This document shows, one piece after another, positions 24,752 through 33,929 of a DNA stretch of 64,000 bases. Below the pieces are notes generated by a model. The model was not told where the DNA came from and ran no database searches. It saw only the letters and a program-made list of their open reading frames with translations. Position 1 is the stretch's first letter, and every line of letters starts with the position of its first letter. The position numbers and the translations under genes are program-made. The stretch is from contig NZ_JAPPRA010000001.1 in NCBI RefSeq assembly GCF_026672375.1, positions 1,798,001 through 1,862,000 of the forward strand, given 5' to 3'. This DNA is from Caulobacter sp. SL161. Its GTDB lineage: Bacteria; Pseudomonadota; Alphaproteobacteria; Caulobacterales; Caulobacteraceae.

Positions 24752-24826
24752 GGAAAGTCTCCTCTGTTGGCGAGGAAACTGCATCAGAGACTGAGCGCGC
24801 TGCAGTGCCGGGCGTCAGGCCGGCGG

Positions 24827-24842
24827 GGTGACGATTGTCACC
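24827..24842. promoter_or_regulatory. Inverted-repeat site, copy B (perfect) GGTGAC-GATT-GTCACC
   Basis: Perfect six-base inverted repeat with a four-base spacer, 75 bases upstream of the TonB receptor start and 10 bases before the end of the DUF6702 gene. Related copies lie at 20653 and 30983. Confidence 0.5.
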
Positions 24843-24851
24843 TAGGCCGGG

Positions 24852-25376
24852 CTAGGGCGCCGGTTCGATCGCGTCCAACGCCTGGGGCGTCGCCGCTTCC
24901 GCGCCGGCGAAGACCAGGGTGCGGGTCACCCCGGCGCGGCGGATGTTCACCTGATTGACCTGATCGCCATAGACGTCGGCGAACATGGCGGCGATCACCG
25001 CCACGTTGGCGCGGGTCTGGGTCGTGGAGACCTTGCCCGCATACTCGAAGCGCACTTCGTCGGCGCCGAGAGTCATGGCCTTGAGGGTCAGCGCCACCGG
25101 CTGGTCAGCGACCGCCACCACAAAGCGCCTGTCCATATAGAGCTTCAACGCCTCGACGGCCTCGGGATCGTCGAGGCTGGTCTGGGCGTCCGGCGCGATC
25201 AGGGCGAGAGCGGGTTCAGCGTCATGGGTCGCAACCCGGTGGCTGACCCGAACCTCGCCGGACCGCACGTCGATGTCCACGACGCTCATGGCGCCGTGGC
25301 CGCGGTGCGCGGCCGCCGGGAGCGGGGCGAGCGCGAAGCTCACCGCCGCGAACAGGGCGACCGCGCGCTTGATCAC
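24852..25376 (-). CDS. DUF6702 family periplasmic protein
   Basis: 174 aa. Signal peptide MIKRAVALFAAVSFALAPLP, cut at AAAHRGH. The mature N-terminus is His-rich (HRGHG), then VVDIDVRSGEVRVSHRVATHDAEPAL and a beta-rich remainder with LKLYMDRRFVVAV. This is the pattern I associate with DUF6702, a small family repeatedly found next to M1 peptidases. Function unknown; the exposed histidines could bind a metal. It overlaps the M1 peptidase gene by ATGA and is surely co-translated with it. Confidence 0.65.
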   Translation of the reverse strand: MIKRAVALFAAVSFALAPLPAAAHRGHGAMSVVDIDVRSGEVRVSHRVATHDAEPALALIAPDAQTSLDDPEAVEALKLYMDRRFVVAVADQPVALTLKAMTLGADEVRFEYAGKVSTTQTRANVAVIAAMFADVYGDQVNQVNIRRAGVTRTLVFAGAEAATPQALDAIEPAP

Positions 25377-27796
25377 TTGGCCGCGTCGTCCTTCTTGGGC
25401 TCTTCAGCGGGGAAGGTGCCCAGACCGCCCGGCTCGACCTTCACATTGGCGTCCTTCATCCGGTTGGGCGCTTCGGGGAACTTCGGCAGCTTCAGCGTCA
25501 TGGGCGTGATGGCGCCTTGATAGACGTTGTTGCCACGGTCTGCGTCGGCGGTTTCCCACAGCGGATCCAGCTCGGCGCTCTTCAGCTCCTTGCCGGTCAC
25601 GTACTGCCAGGTGACCTGCTTGGAGTTCTTGCGCCAGATCTCGGCAGGGATGCGGACCGTCTCGGTGCTGCCGTCGACGAAGTCCATCTTCAGGATCACC
25701 GGCATCACCAGACCGCCGATGTTGCGGAAGGTGAAGCGGTAGAAGTTGTCCTTGAAGTCCTGGGCCGCCAGCTCTTCCGGGGTCATCTCGGCGCGCGCCG
25801 TCTTGGCCCGCTTGCGGGCGCTGTCGAACACCGTGAACTGGTCAGTTTCGTTGTAGAAGTCGCGAACCTTGGGGTCGCGTTCGACGACCGTCGGACCCTT
25901 GTTGTTGGCCGCCGTGCGCGATTCCGGCTCCTTGGCGTCAGCCGCCCGGCGCACGCCGGCTTCGACGTCGGGATCGCCGCTGTCGAGGCGGGCCTTGACG
26001 ACCTTGTCCAGCGAGATGTCGACGTGGTCGGTCGAGTAGAACCAGCCGCGCCAGAACCAGTCGAGATCGATGCCCGAGGACTCTTCCATCGTGCGGAAGA
26101 AGTCGTACGGCGTCGGGCGCTTGAAGCGCCACAGGTTGGCGTACTCCTTGAACGCGCGGTCGAAGAGCTCGCGGCCCATGACCGTTTCGCGCAGGATCAC
26201 CAGGGCGGTCGCGGGCTTGGTGTAGCCGTTCGGACCGAACTGGATCACCGAGTCCGACTGGGTCATCAGCGGCACCTGGTCCTGGCTGACCATGTAGTCG
26301 ACGATGTCCTTGGGCTCACCGCGACGCGCCGGGTAGTTCTTGTCCCACAGCATTTCGGCCTGGAACTCGAGGAAGCTGTTGAGGCCCTCGTCCATCCAGG
26401 TCCACTGACGCTCGTCGGAGTTGACGATCATCGGGAAGTAGTTGTGACCCACCTCGTGGATCACCACGCCGATCAGGCCGTACTTGGCGCGCTCGGTATA
26501 GGTCAGGGCGCCCGTCTTCTTGTCCTTCACCGGCCGCGGGCCGTTGAAGGTGATCATCGGATACTCCATGCCCCCGACCGGGCCGTTGACCGACTGCGAC
26601 ACGGGGTAGGGATAGGGGAAGGTGAAGTCCGAATAGACCTTCAGCGTGTGGGCGATCGACTTGGTCGAATAGGCGTCCCACAGCGGCCGCGCTTCCTTGG
26701 GGAAGAACGACATGGCCATGACCACGGGGTGCTCGGCCTTGGGATCTTCCTGCTTCACGCCCAGGGCGTCCCAGATGAACTTGCGCGAGCTGGCCCAGCC
26801 GAAGTCGCGGACGTTGCTGGCCTGGAAGATCCAGGTCTTCTCGGTCTTGGCCTTGCCCTTTTCGGCGGCGGCGGCCTCTTCAGGCGTCACGACATAGACG
26901 GGCTCGCTGGCCGTCCGAGCCTTGGCGAGGCGGTCACGCTGGGCGGGGCTGAGCACGGCGGCCGGGTTCTGCAGCACGCCCGTGGACGACACCACGTGAT
27001 CGGACGGCACGGTCAGGGCGACGCGGTAGTCGCCGAACTCCAGGGTGAACTCGCCCGAGCCCAGGAAGGCCTTGTTGTGCCAGCCCTCATAGTCCGAGTA
27101 GACGGCCAGGCGCGGGAACCACTGGGCGGCTTCGTAGATGCAGTTGCCGTCTTCGCCCTTGCCGGTGAAGCACTCATAGCCGCTGCGGCCGCCGATGACC
27201 TTGTTCTCGACCAGCGGCAGCGACCATTCGATCGTGAACTTGGTCTCGCCACCATTGGCGCGAACGGCGGTGGGCAGGTCGATGCGCAGCAGGGTGTCGA
27301 CCACGGTGAACTTCAGCGGACGACCCGAGGCGTCCTTCACCGACTTGATCGTGAAGCCGCCTTCCCACTCCTTGAAGCGCTGGATGCGGCGCACCTGGCC
27401 CAGGCTGATCGAGTCGCCCGAGACCGTTTCGGTCATCTTGCTGATCGAGTTGCGCTTGGCGTCCTGGTCCAGCAGCAGCCACAGATAGGGCAGGCTGTCG
27501 GGCGAATTGTTGCGGTAGGTGATCGTCTCGCGACCGGTGAGGGTCTTGGTGTCCTCGTCCAGGCGGACGGCGACGTCGTAGTCGACCTTCTGCTGCCAGT
27601 AGCGATAGCCCGGCGCGCCCGAGGCGTTGCGATAGTCGGTCGGCGTCGGCCAGTCCTCGCCTTCAAGCTGGCGGAACTTGTCGTCGAACGGCGCCTTGGT
27701 CTGCTTGATGGCGTCGGCGTGCGCGACCGTGACGGAGAGCGCGGCGGCGATGACGCCGGCCACGGCGTAGCGAATGGAACGCTTGGACAAGTTCAA
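25373..27796 (-). CDS. M1 family metallopeptidase (secreted)
   Basis: 807 aa, TTG start with GAGGGG upstream. A signal peptide ends at VAHADA. The zinc site is complete: HEVGH at 447-451 and Glu470 in WMDEGLNSF, an exact HExxH-x18-E. The aminopeptidase GxMEN equivalent is GGMEYP, altered at the Asn, so exopeptidase specificity may differ from classical aminopeptidase N. It should act in the periplasm or outside. It is followed by the DUF6702 gene (overlap) and preceded by a TonB receptor gene in the same direction, 87 bases away behind a hairpin. Peptide capture, hydrolysis and uptake is a reasonable but unproven theme. Confidence 0.9.
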   Translation of the reverse strand: MNLSKRSIRYAVAGVIAAALSVTVAHADAIKQTKAPFDDKFRQLEGEDWPTPTDYRNASGAPGYRYWQQKVDYDVAVRLDEDTKTLTGRETITYRNNSPDSLPYLWLLLDQDAKRNSISKMTETVSGDSISLGQVRRIQRFKEWEGGFTIKSVKDASGRPLKFTVVDTLLRIDLPTAVRANGGETKFTIEWSLPLVENKVIGGRSGYECFTGKGEDGNCIYEAAQWFPRLAVYSDYEGWHNKAFLGSGEFTLEFGDYRVALTVPSDHVVSSTGVLQNPAAVLSPAQRDRLAKARTASEPVYVVTPEEAAAAEKGKAKTEKTWIFQASNVRDFGWASSRKFIWDALGVKQEDPKAEHPVVMAMSFFPKEARPLWDAYSTKSIAHTLKVYSDFTFPYPYPVSQSVNGPVGGMEYPMITFNGPRPVKDKKTGALTYTERAKYGLIGVVIHEVGHNYFPMIVNSDERQWTWMDEGLNSFLEFQAEMLWDKNYPARRGEPKDIVDYMVSQDQVPLMTQSDSVIQFGPNGYTKPATALVILRETVMGRELFDRAFKEYANLWRFKRPTPYDFFRTMEESSGIDLDWFWRGWFYSTDHVDISLDKVVKARLDSGDPDVEAGVRRAADAKEPESRTAANNKGPTVVERDPKVRDFYNETDQFTVFDSARKRAKTARAEMTPEELAAQDFKDNFYRFTFRNIGGLVMPVILKMDFVDGSTETVRIPAEIWRKNSKQVTWQYVTGKELKSAELDPLWETADADRGNNVYQGAITPMTLKLPKFPEAPNRMKDANVKVEPGGLGTFPAEEPKKDDAAK

Positions 27797-27850
27797 TAGC
27801 CCCTCAACTCAGAACCCTGACGAAACCCCGCACGGACTTTGACGGGCGGC

Positions 27851-27878
27851 GCGGCGAAAATCATCCCATTTTCGCCGC
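27851..27878 (-). terminator. Hairpin after the TonB receptor gene
   Basis: GCGGCGAAAAT (27851-27861) and ATTTTCGCCGC (27868-27878) form an 11-pair stem with a six-base loop, starting five bases past the receptor stop. It may end the receptor transcript or attenuate read-through into the peptidase gene. Confidence 0.6.
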
Positions 27879-27883
27879 GAGGG

Positions 27884-29866
27884 TCAGAATTTAATCTTCA
27901 TGCCCGCCCGGATGGCGCGAGGCTCGACCGGGTGGAAATGCACGTCCTCCACGCCGTCCGCCGGCTCTCCGGGCAGGCGCGAGGCGTAGAAATAGGCGAT
28001 GTCGTCGCGGCGGCTGTTGGCCAGATTCAGCACCTCGACCATCAGGCTGGCCGAACCGAAGTCCCGCACGAACAGCGCATTGACCAGCCCCGTGGGGCGC
28101 GAGCGTACGGAGTTGTCCTCGATCAACGGAGCTGCGCCCAGGCGGCGATAGGTCAGGGTCACGCTGGAGGTCGGACCCAGTTTCCAACTCGCCCCGCCGG
28201 TGAACACCGAGGCCACGGCGTTGGGGATCCGGTCGCCGTTGGTGAAACGGGCATGGGTTCCGGCATAGGACGCGGTCAGGTTCAGCCGCGCCGTGGGCCG
28301 CCAATCGGCCAGGAGCTCGATCCCCCGGCGGCGGGTCGCCCCAGAGGCCTCAGTGAAGCCGGCGTCACCGACATAGACGAGCTCGGAGTCGACGTGCAGC
28401 GCCCAGGCGGCGGCCGTCAGGGTCAGGTCATCGCGACGCCAGCGCAGACCCAGCTCCGCCCCGTCTGTCGGCGAGATCAGCGGCGCGCGGTCGGCCGGAT
28501 CGCCGGAGACGGGGTCGACCGTGATCACCGCGCCCCGGGCGTCGTTCGAGTGGAAGCCGCGCCCCGCGTCCGCATAGAGCTCGAAGGTCTTGGAGACCCG
28601 CCAAGCCAGCGTCAGCTTCGGCGACAGCAGGACATCGCTGACCGTTCCGGCGTTGCGCGGATCGCCGGCCTTCACGTCGGCGCCCATCGCGTCGGCGCGC
28701 AGTCCGGCGGTCACGTCAAGCAGGCCAAAGCGCTTGGAGGCCTCGCCCCAGACGGCGGTCGACCACTGGGTCAGGGCGTCCTGGCGCACGGTCGCGCGCC
28801 GTTGCCTGGCCGTGGTCCGATAGAGGCCCACCTGGCCGATGTCGTCGACCCGCGCGGTGACTCCGGTGCGCGCGCTCCAGCCCTGGCCCAGGGCCCAGCG
28901 CTTGGTGATCGCGCCGCCATAGATCCAGCGCTGATCGACCTGCTCGAACTGGTCGCCATTGACCGGATCATCGAGGAAGTAGGTGAAGTTCGAGAACACA
29001 TCGAGCGTGTAGCGCTGGACATAGGCCACCGTGTCGAGGCCGCGCAGCAGGTCGCGTTTCCGCGCTGACAGCATGTAGCGCGAGGTGGTCCCGCCATCGG
29101 TGGCGTCCACGGTGTCGAGGCGGTCCAGAACACCCGACTCGACCGCCCGGCGCGGGATCTGGTCGGTGGCGGTCCAGCGCGCGTCATAGGCCAGGGCGGT
29201 GATCGACCAGCCGTTGACGATGGCGCGGCCCAGCAGGTTGATCTTTCTGAGGTCCTCGGACTGGGTCCAGGCGCCGTCGTTGGTGGTGACGTCGGCGGCG
29301 ACCAGGACGTTGCTGGTCAGGGCCTTGGAGCCGACGGCGCGATAGTAGTCGTTCTCGCCGGCCCAGACCTGCAAGCCGTCGCCGTGCAGGTGGTCGGCGG
29401 TTTCGAAGGCCACCGCCCCGGCGGTGGCGAAATCGCCGTTCTCGGCCGAGTAGGGTCCCTTCTTGAAGCTGATGTCGTGAACGAATTCGGGCGTCAGGAC
29501 GTTCAGGTCCAGATAGCCTTGGCCATGGCCGTGCGAGGGCAGGTTCAGCGGTACGCCGTCGAGCGAGGCGGCCAGGTCGGTCCCGTGATCCAGGTTGAAG
29601 CCGCGCAGGAAGTACTGGTTGGCCTTGCCCGCGCCCGAGTGCTGGGTGGCGGCCAGGCCCGGCACCGCCTCGATCAGTTCGCCTGGACGCAGCAGCGGCC
29701 GTGAGGCGAAGTCGGCATAGGCGATACGCCCCTCGCTGGCCGAGGTCGCGCGGCCCAGATCATTGGCGCGCTGGCCCCACACCGAGATCGCTTCGACCTC
29801 CTGGGCGAGGGCCGGCGCTGAAACGGTGGCGAAAAGCAGCGATAGGAGCGCAAGACGACGGATCAT
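27884..29866 (-). CDS. TonB-dependent receptor, compact
   Basis: 660 aa, signal peptide MIRRLALLSLLFATVSAPAL cut at AQEVEA. Plug: RPLLRPGELIEAVPGLAATQ, NQYFLRGFNLDHGTDLAASL, DGVPLNLPSHGHGQGYLDLN, ISFKKGPYSAENGDFATAGA. The His/Gly-rich loop PSHGHGQGY lies in the plug. The barrel ends AIRAGMKIKF with terminal Phe. No STN domain. The plug is the CirA/BtuB-like short form common in proteobacterial receptors whose ligand is unknown; the His-rich loop could suit a metal complex or reflect only a structural turn. It leads the M1 peptidase and DUF6702 genes in the same direction. Confidence 0.9.
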   Translation of the reverse strand: MIRRLALLSLLFATVSAPALAQEVEAISVWGQRANDLGRATSASEGRIAYADFASRPLLRPGELIEAVPGLAATQHSGAGKANQYFLRGFNLDHGTDLAASLDGVPLNLPSHGHGQGYLDLNVLTPEFVHDISFKKGPYSAENGDFATAGAVAFETADHLHGDGLQVWAGENDYYRAVGSKALTSNVLVAADVTTNDGAWTQSEDLRKINLLGRAIVNGWSITALAYDARWTATDQIPRRAVESGVLDRLDTVDATDGGTTSRYMLSARKRDLLRGLDTVAYVQRYTLDVFSNFTYFLDDPVNGDQFEQVDQRWIYGGAITKRWALGQGWSARTGVTARVDDIGQVGLYRTTARQRRATVRQDALTQWSTAVWGEASKRFGLLDVTAGLRADAMGADVKAGDPRNAGTVSDVLLSPKLTLAWRVSKTFELYADAGRGFHSNDARGAVITVDPVSGDPADRAPLISPTDGAELGLRWRRDDLTLTAAAWALHVDSELVYVGDAGFTEASGATRRRGIELLADWRPTARLNLTASYAGTHARFTNGDRIPNAVASVFTGGASWKLGPTSSVTLTYRRLGAAPLIEDNSVRSRPTGLVNALFVRDFGSASLMVEVLNLANSRRDDIAYFYASRLPGEPADGVEDVHFHPVEPRAIRAGMKIKF

Positions 29867-29941
29867 GCGGCGCTGTTAGGCGAGCCCCAACCTGGGAGCA
29901 AGTTCGCCGCGAAAAAATGGATCAGCCCGGAGCGACCGCGC

Positions 29942-30889
29942 CTACGCGGCCTTCAGCAGGCCGTCGAAATACTCGATCGTCTTCATCAGTCCCACCTTGA
30001 GCGGCGCGGTGGGCGTCCAGTCCAGCACCTGCTTGGCCAGGGTGATGTCGGGTTGGCGCTGGCGCGGGTCGTCGGAGGGCAGGGGACGATGAACGATCGT
30101 CGACGGGCTGCCGGTCAGTTCCAGGACCAGCTCCGCCAACTGCTTCATCGTGAATTCAACGGGATTGCCCAGATTGATCGGGCCGGTCACCTCGTCGCCC
30201 GTGTTCATCAGCCGGATCAGGCCATCGACCAAGTCGTCGACATAGCAGAACGAGCGGGTCTGGTGGCCGTCGCCATACAGGGTGATGTCCTCGCCCTTCA
30301 GCGCCTGGACGATGAAGTTCGAGACCACGCGCCCGTCGTTGGGATGCATGCGCGGGCCATAGGTGTTGAAGATCCGCGCCACCTTGATGCGCAGTTTGTG
30401 CTGGCGCCAGTAGTCGAAGAACAGGGTCTCGGCGCAGCGCTTGCCCTCATCATAGCACGAGCGCAGCCCGATCGGATTGACGTTGCCCCAGTAGCTCTCG
30501 ACCTGCGGATGGATGGTCGGATCGCCGTAAACTTCCGAGGTCGAGGCCTGCAGGATCTTGGCCTTCACGCGCTTGGCCAGGCCCAGCATGTTGATCGCGC
30601 CGTGGACGCTGGTCTTGGTCGTCTGCACGGGGTCGAACTGGTAGTGCACCGGGCTGGCGGGGCAGGCCAGATTGTAGATCTGATCGACCTCGACATAGAG
30701 CGGCATGGTCACGTCGTGACGCAGCAGTTCAAAGCGCGGGTTGGAAAGGTTCTGCGCCACGTTCAGGCGTGAGCCGGTGTAGTAGTTGTCGACGCAGAGC
30801 ACTTCGGCGCCGGTCTCCAGCAAGCGGTCGCACAGATGCGAGCCGACAAAGCCCGCGCCGCCCGTGACCAGGATTCTCTGCGTGTGCAT
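29942..30889 (-). CDS. NAD-dependent epimerase/dehydratase, UDP-glucuronate decarboxylase type
   Basis: 315 aa from ATG at 30887-30889; the longer frame upstream is not conserved-looking. Cofactor motif [49 protein letters not shown]; catalytic Tyr/Lys in [50 protein letters not shown]. These are the hallmarks of UXS-like enzymes making UDP-xylose from UDP-glucuronate. A dTDP-glucose dehydratase role is unlikely because of the Tyr-Asp-Glu-Gly-Lys site. It would supply a sugar donor for envelope polysaccharide. An inverted-repeat site lies 93 bases upstream. Confidence 0.9.
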   Translation of the reverse strand: MHTQRILVTGGAGFVGSHLCDRLLETGAEVLCVDNYYTGSRLNVAQNLSNPRFELLRHDVTMPLYVEVDQIYNLACPASPVHYQFDPVQTTKTSVHGAINMLGLAKRVKAKILQASTSEVYGDPTIHPQVESYWGNVNPIGLRSCYDEGKRCAETLFFDYWRQHKLRIKVARIFNTYGPRMHPNDGRVVSNFIVQALKGEDITLYGDGHQTRSFCYVDDLVDGLIRLMNTGDEVTGPINLGNPVEFTMKQLAELVLELTGSPSTIVHRPLPSDDPRQRQPDITLAKQVLDWTPTAPLKVGLMKTIEYFDGLLKAA

Positions 30890-30982
30890 CAGCGACCAGA
30901 CTCCCCGGGACTCAGCTTTGACGACCTTTATAGCCGGGCCTCGTCCAGGACCAACACCGCGCCATATGACGCGCCCGGCGCG

Positions 30983-30998
30983 GGTGACGTTTGTCATA
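30983..30998. promoter_or_regulatory. Inverted-repeat site, copy C of GGTGAC-N4-GTCAYM motif
   Basis: GGTGAC-GTTT-GTCATA lies between the divergent UDP-glucuronate decarboxylase gene (93 bases away) and the ABC transporter gene (75 bases away). Left half is identical to copy B; right half matches in GTCA. Confidence 0.4.
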
Positions 30999-31073
30999 TC
31001 CAGCGCGTGACGCCCGGCACTGATGGCGGACGCCGTCCCGGGCGATCTTGGCTCCATAGAGACGGAGCCGACC

Positions 31074-32009
31074 ATGTCACCCCAATCCACCGAGCCGCCG
31101 ATCGCGATCCTCAGCAAGGTTCTCAAACGCCGGGGCGCGACCCTGGCGCTGAACGGCCTGGACCTCGCCATCCGTCCCGGCCAGTGCGTCGCCCTGCTGG
31201 GGCCGAACGGCGCGGGCAAGAGCACCAGCGTCGCCCTGTTGACGGGCCGCCTGCGACCTGACGCAGGGGAGGCGTTCCTGTTCGGCGGCGATCCTCGGAC
31301 GCTGGCGAGCCGGGGTCGCATGGGCGTGATGCTGCAGAGCGCCGGGCTGCCCAACACTCTGAGCGTTCGCGAGCAGATCGACCTGTTCCGGGGCTATTAT
31401 CGCAAACCGCGCCCGCTGGATGAGGTGGTTCGCCTGGCCGGCCTCGAGGGGCTGGAAAAGCGCCGCTGCGGCGCGCTGTCGGGCGGTCAGCAGCGCCGCG
31501 TCCAGTTCGCCTTGGCCATCGCCGGGCGCCCCGACTTTCTCGTGCTGGACGAGCCGACGACCGGCATGGATATCGACGCCCGCCGCGCGCTCTGGAGCGC
31601 GGTGCGGTCCGAGATCGCGCGCGGCTGCGCCGTGCTGCTGACCACCCACCATCTGGACGAGGCCGAGGCCCTGGCGGACCGCATCGTGGTCATCGACCAC
31701 GGCCAGGTGATCGCCGATGGCACGCCCGAAGCCATCAAGTCCCGTGTATCGGGCGTCGCGATCCGCTGTCGGACGCGTCTGTCTGACGCCGAGCTGGCGT
31801 CCCTGGCGCGGGTCACCGGTGTCAGCCGCGACGGCGGCAAGGTCACGCTGCTGACCACCTCGGCCCCCGCCACCCTGCGTGAACTGCTCGCGCGCGATGA
31901 AACCGTGGATGACCTGACGGTCTCCGGCGCGTCGCTGGAAGACGCCGTCGATCGCCTCGTCCAAGCCGGCCAAGCGGCCGCCCCGCAACGTCAAACCAAG
32001 GTCGCCTGA
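31074..32009 (+). CDS. ABC transporter ATP-binding protein
   Basis: 311 aa from ATG at 31074 (GGAG upstream; a longer frame to 31023 has no ribosome site). Walker [12 protein letters not shown]-loop in MLQSAG, signature [14 protein letters not shown], Walker [14 protein letters not shown]-loop [12 protein letters not shown]. The C-terminal ~85 residues match the DUF4162-like tail of drug/lipid exporter ATPases. Paired one base later with an ABC-2 permease, giving an exporter of unknown substrate. Followed by its probable regulatory two-component pair. Confidence 0.95.
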   Translation: MSPQSTEPPIAILSKVLKRRGATLALNGLDLAIRPGQCVALLGPNGAGKSTSVALLTGRLRPDAGEAFLFGGDPRTLASRGRMGVMLQSAGLPNTLSVREQIDLFRGYYRKPRPLDEVVRLAGLEGLEKRRCGALSGGQQRRVQFALAIAGRPDFLVLDEPTTGMDIDARRALWSAVRSEIARGCAVLLTTHHLDEAEALADRIVVIDHGQVIADGTPEAIKSRVSGVAIRCRTRLSDAELASLARVTGVSRDGGKVTLLTTSAPATLRELLARDETVDDLTVSGASLEDAVDRLVQAGQAAAPQRQTKVA

Positions 32010-32010
32010 G

Positions 32011-32748
32011 ATGCACACCCTAGCCGTCTATCTCCGTGAAGCCCGCGCCCAGGTCCTGGCCACCTGGCGTACGCCCCAGTTCATGGTTCCCAGCGTGATC
32101 CTGCCACTGCTGTTCTATGGCGTGATGGGTCTGGGCCTCAGCAAGGGGCGCGAAGAGATCGCCCACATGATGCTGGCCAACTATGTGATTTTCGCCGCCA
32201 TCGCGCCGGCGATGTTCGGCTTCGGCGCCGGCGTGGCCGCCGAGCGCGAAGCCAAGCTGGTGGAACTGAAGCAGATCGCGCCCCTGCCGGCGGGCGGGTA
32301 TCTGGCCGGACGTCTGGCGGCGGCGCTGGCGCTGATCGCCGTGGCGATCGCCCTTCTGGGCGGGCTGGCCTATGTCGGCGGCGTCCGGATGGAGCCCTGG
32401 CAGTGGGCCGCGACCCTGGGCCTGGGTCTGGGCTCGACAATCCCCTTCGCCCTGATCGGCCTGAACCTTGGTCTGCGCATGGGCTCACAGGGGGCGACCG
32501 CCCTGACCAACCTGGTGTTCTTGGGCTTCAGCCTCTTCGGCGGCCTGTGGATCCCTTTGCAGGCCATGCCCGCCTGGTTCGGCAAGATCGCCGTGTTCAC
32601 GCCCTCGTACCACTTCGGCCAGCTGTCGCAGATGACTTCGGGGATGCAGCCCTTCGCCGATGTCGAGCGCCATGTTTCGATCCTCGCCGCCATGACGCTC
32701 GCAGCCCTGATCGGCGCCGTGATGGCCTGGCGCCGGCAGGACGCTTGA
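32011..32748 (+). CDS. ABC-2 type transporter permease
   Basis: 245 aa with six hydrophobic segments: IFAAIAPAMFGFGAGVAAER, LAAALALIAVAIALLGGLAY, FALIGLNLGLRMG, NLVFLGFSLFGGLWIPLQAM and a final VSILAAMTLAALIGAVMAW. It is the membrane half of the exporter encoded by the preceding gene. The order ATPase - permease - DesK-like kinase - LuxR-like regulator resembles Firmicute yvfRSTU-type cassettes, in which the kinase senses membrane state or a drug. Confidence 0.9.
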   Translation: MHTLAVYLREARAQVLATWRTPQFMVPSVILPLLFYGVMGLGLSKGREEIAHMMLANYVIFAAIAPAMFGFGAGVAAEREAKLVELKQIAPLPAGGYLAGRLAAALALIAVAIALLGGLAYVGGVRMEPWQWAATLGLGLGSTIPFALIGLNLGLRMGSQGATALTNLVFLGFSLFGGLWIPLQAMPAWFGKIAVFTPSYHFGQLSQMTSGMQPFADVERHVSILAAMTLAALIGAVMAWRRQDA

Positions 32749-32750
32749 CC

Positions 32751-33929
32751 GTGACGATCCAGGCGCGCGACATCGCCGACATGAACACGGGCGGTGCGTC
32801 GAGAAACATCAGTCAGGTCGGCGCGCCCGATCCCAACGCGCCGGTGGCGGGCGAGTCGTTCATCCGCCGGAACTGGAGCCTCGTGTTCCTAGTCTACCTG
32901 CCGTTCTATTTCATTTCCTGGCTGTACCGCACGCCAGACCCTCTGGAGGTGACCGCGTCCTTCATCGGCTTGGCGGTTTTCCTGGGGCTGTTCGCAAGCA
33001 TTCACTTGCGGAAGAGACCACTGGCGCTCTGGCAGGTTCTGGCGATCTTCGGCGTGGGCCTGGCCCTTTCGCCGTTCAAGTCGACCTGGAGCGTCTACAC
33101 GATCTACGCCATGGCCTATGCCGCGCGGCTACCGTCCCGCCGTGTCGCCCTGCGCGCCATGATCGGCATGCAGTTGGTCGTTCTGGTCGTGGGTCTGGCG
33201 TTCCTCCGAGACGCCTGGTCGATCTGGGCGTCGGGTCTGCTGTTTGGCGCGATCACCGGCTTCGCCACGCTGATGCAGGCCGATATCGAGCGGAAGAATG
33301 TGGCCCTGGCGACCGCGCACGAAGAGGTCCGGGCGCTTGCCAGCACCGCCGAGCGCGAGCGGATCTCGCGGGATCTGCACGACCTGCTGGGCCACACCCT
33401 GACCCTTGTGGCGGTGAAGGCCGAACTGGCTGCTCGGCTGGTCGGTCGCGACCCAGCGGCGGCGGAACGCGAGATGCAGGCGGTCGCCGCCACCGCCCGG
33501 GAAGCGTTGTCCGAGGTCCGCACCGCAGTGGTGGGGATGAAGGGCGCCTCTCTCGCCTTCGAGCTCGACAAGGCCCGCCAGGCCCTGAGCGCCGCCGGCG
33601 TCGAGGCCAACGTGTCAGCCCTGACCACCGACGGCCATCCCGGGCAGGAGGCTGTCCTGGCTATGGCGCTGCGCGAGGGCGTCACCAATGTGATCCGTCA
33701 CGCCGGCGCCTCGCGTTGCGACATTACGCTGTCGCCCAGCCCGTCAGAGCTCGTGCTGACCATCTCGGACAATGGCCACGGCGGGCGGCTGGATGAAGGC
33801 TCGGGCCTGAAGGGGATGCGCTCACGCCTGACCGCTATCGGCGGGACCCTGGAACTCAAATCCGACAAGGCCGGCACGCGCCTGGTCGCCACGGCGCCGC
33901 TGCGCGCCCAAGGGGAGGGCGTGTCTTGA
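32751..33929 (+). CDS. Sensor histidine kinase, DesK/NarL-partner type
   Basis: 392 aa from GTG at 32751 (AGGA nine bases upstream); ATG at 32781 is the alternative. Five to six membrane segments occupy residues ~40-180. The HisKA_3 dimerisation motif RERISRDLHDLLGHTL places the phosphorylated His at about residue 210. The HATPase part shows LREGVTNVIRHAGAS (N box) and ISDNGHGGRLDEGSGLKGMR (G boxes). Few extra sensor domains, so it probably senses through its membrane part. It overlaps the response regulator by TTGA. Confidence 0.93.
   Translation: MTIQARDIADMNTGGASRNISQVGAPDPNAPVAGESFIRRNWSLVFLVYLPFYFISWLYRTPDPLEVTASFIGLAVFLGLFASIHLRKRPLALWQVLAIFGVGLALSPFKSTWSVYTIYAMAYAARLPSRRVALRAMIGMQLVVLVVGLAFLRDAWSIWASGLLFGAITGFATLMQADIERKNVALATAHEEVRALASTAERERISRDLHDLLGHTLTLVAVKAELAARLVGRDPAAAEREMQAVAATAREALSEVRTAVVGMKGASLAFELDKARQALSAAGVEANVSALTTDGHPGQEAVLAMALREGVTNVIRHAGASRCDITLSPSPSELVLTISDNGHGGRLDEGSGLKGMRSRLTAIGGTLELKSDKAGTRLVATAPLRAQGEGVS

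Noticed and set aside
25517..27799. 760-codon plus-strand frame opposite the M1 peptidase
   Set aside because: Pure antisense shadow; the peptidase zinc motif and signal peptide lie on the other strand.
30890..31357. N-terminal extension of the UDP-glucuronate decarboxylase frame
   Set aside because: The family starts at the [11 protein letters not shown] block; the extension overlaps the divergent ABC gene and has no homology pattern.
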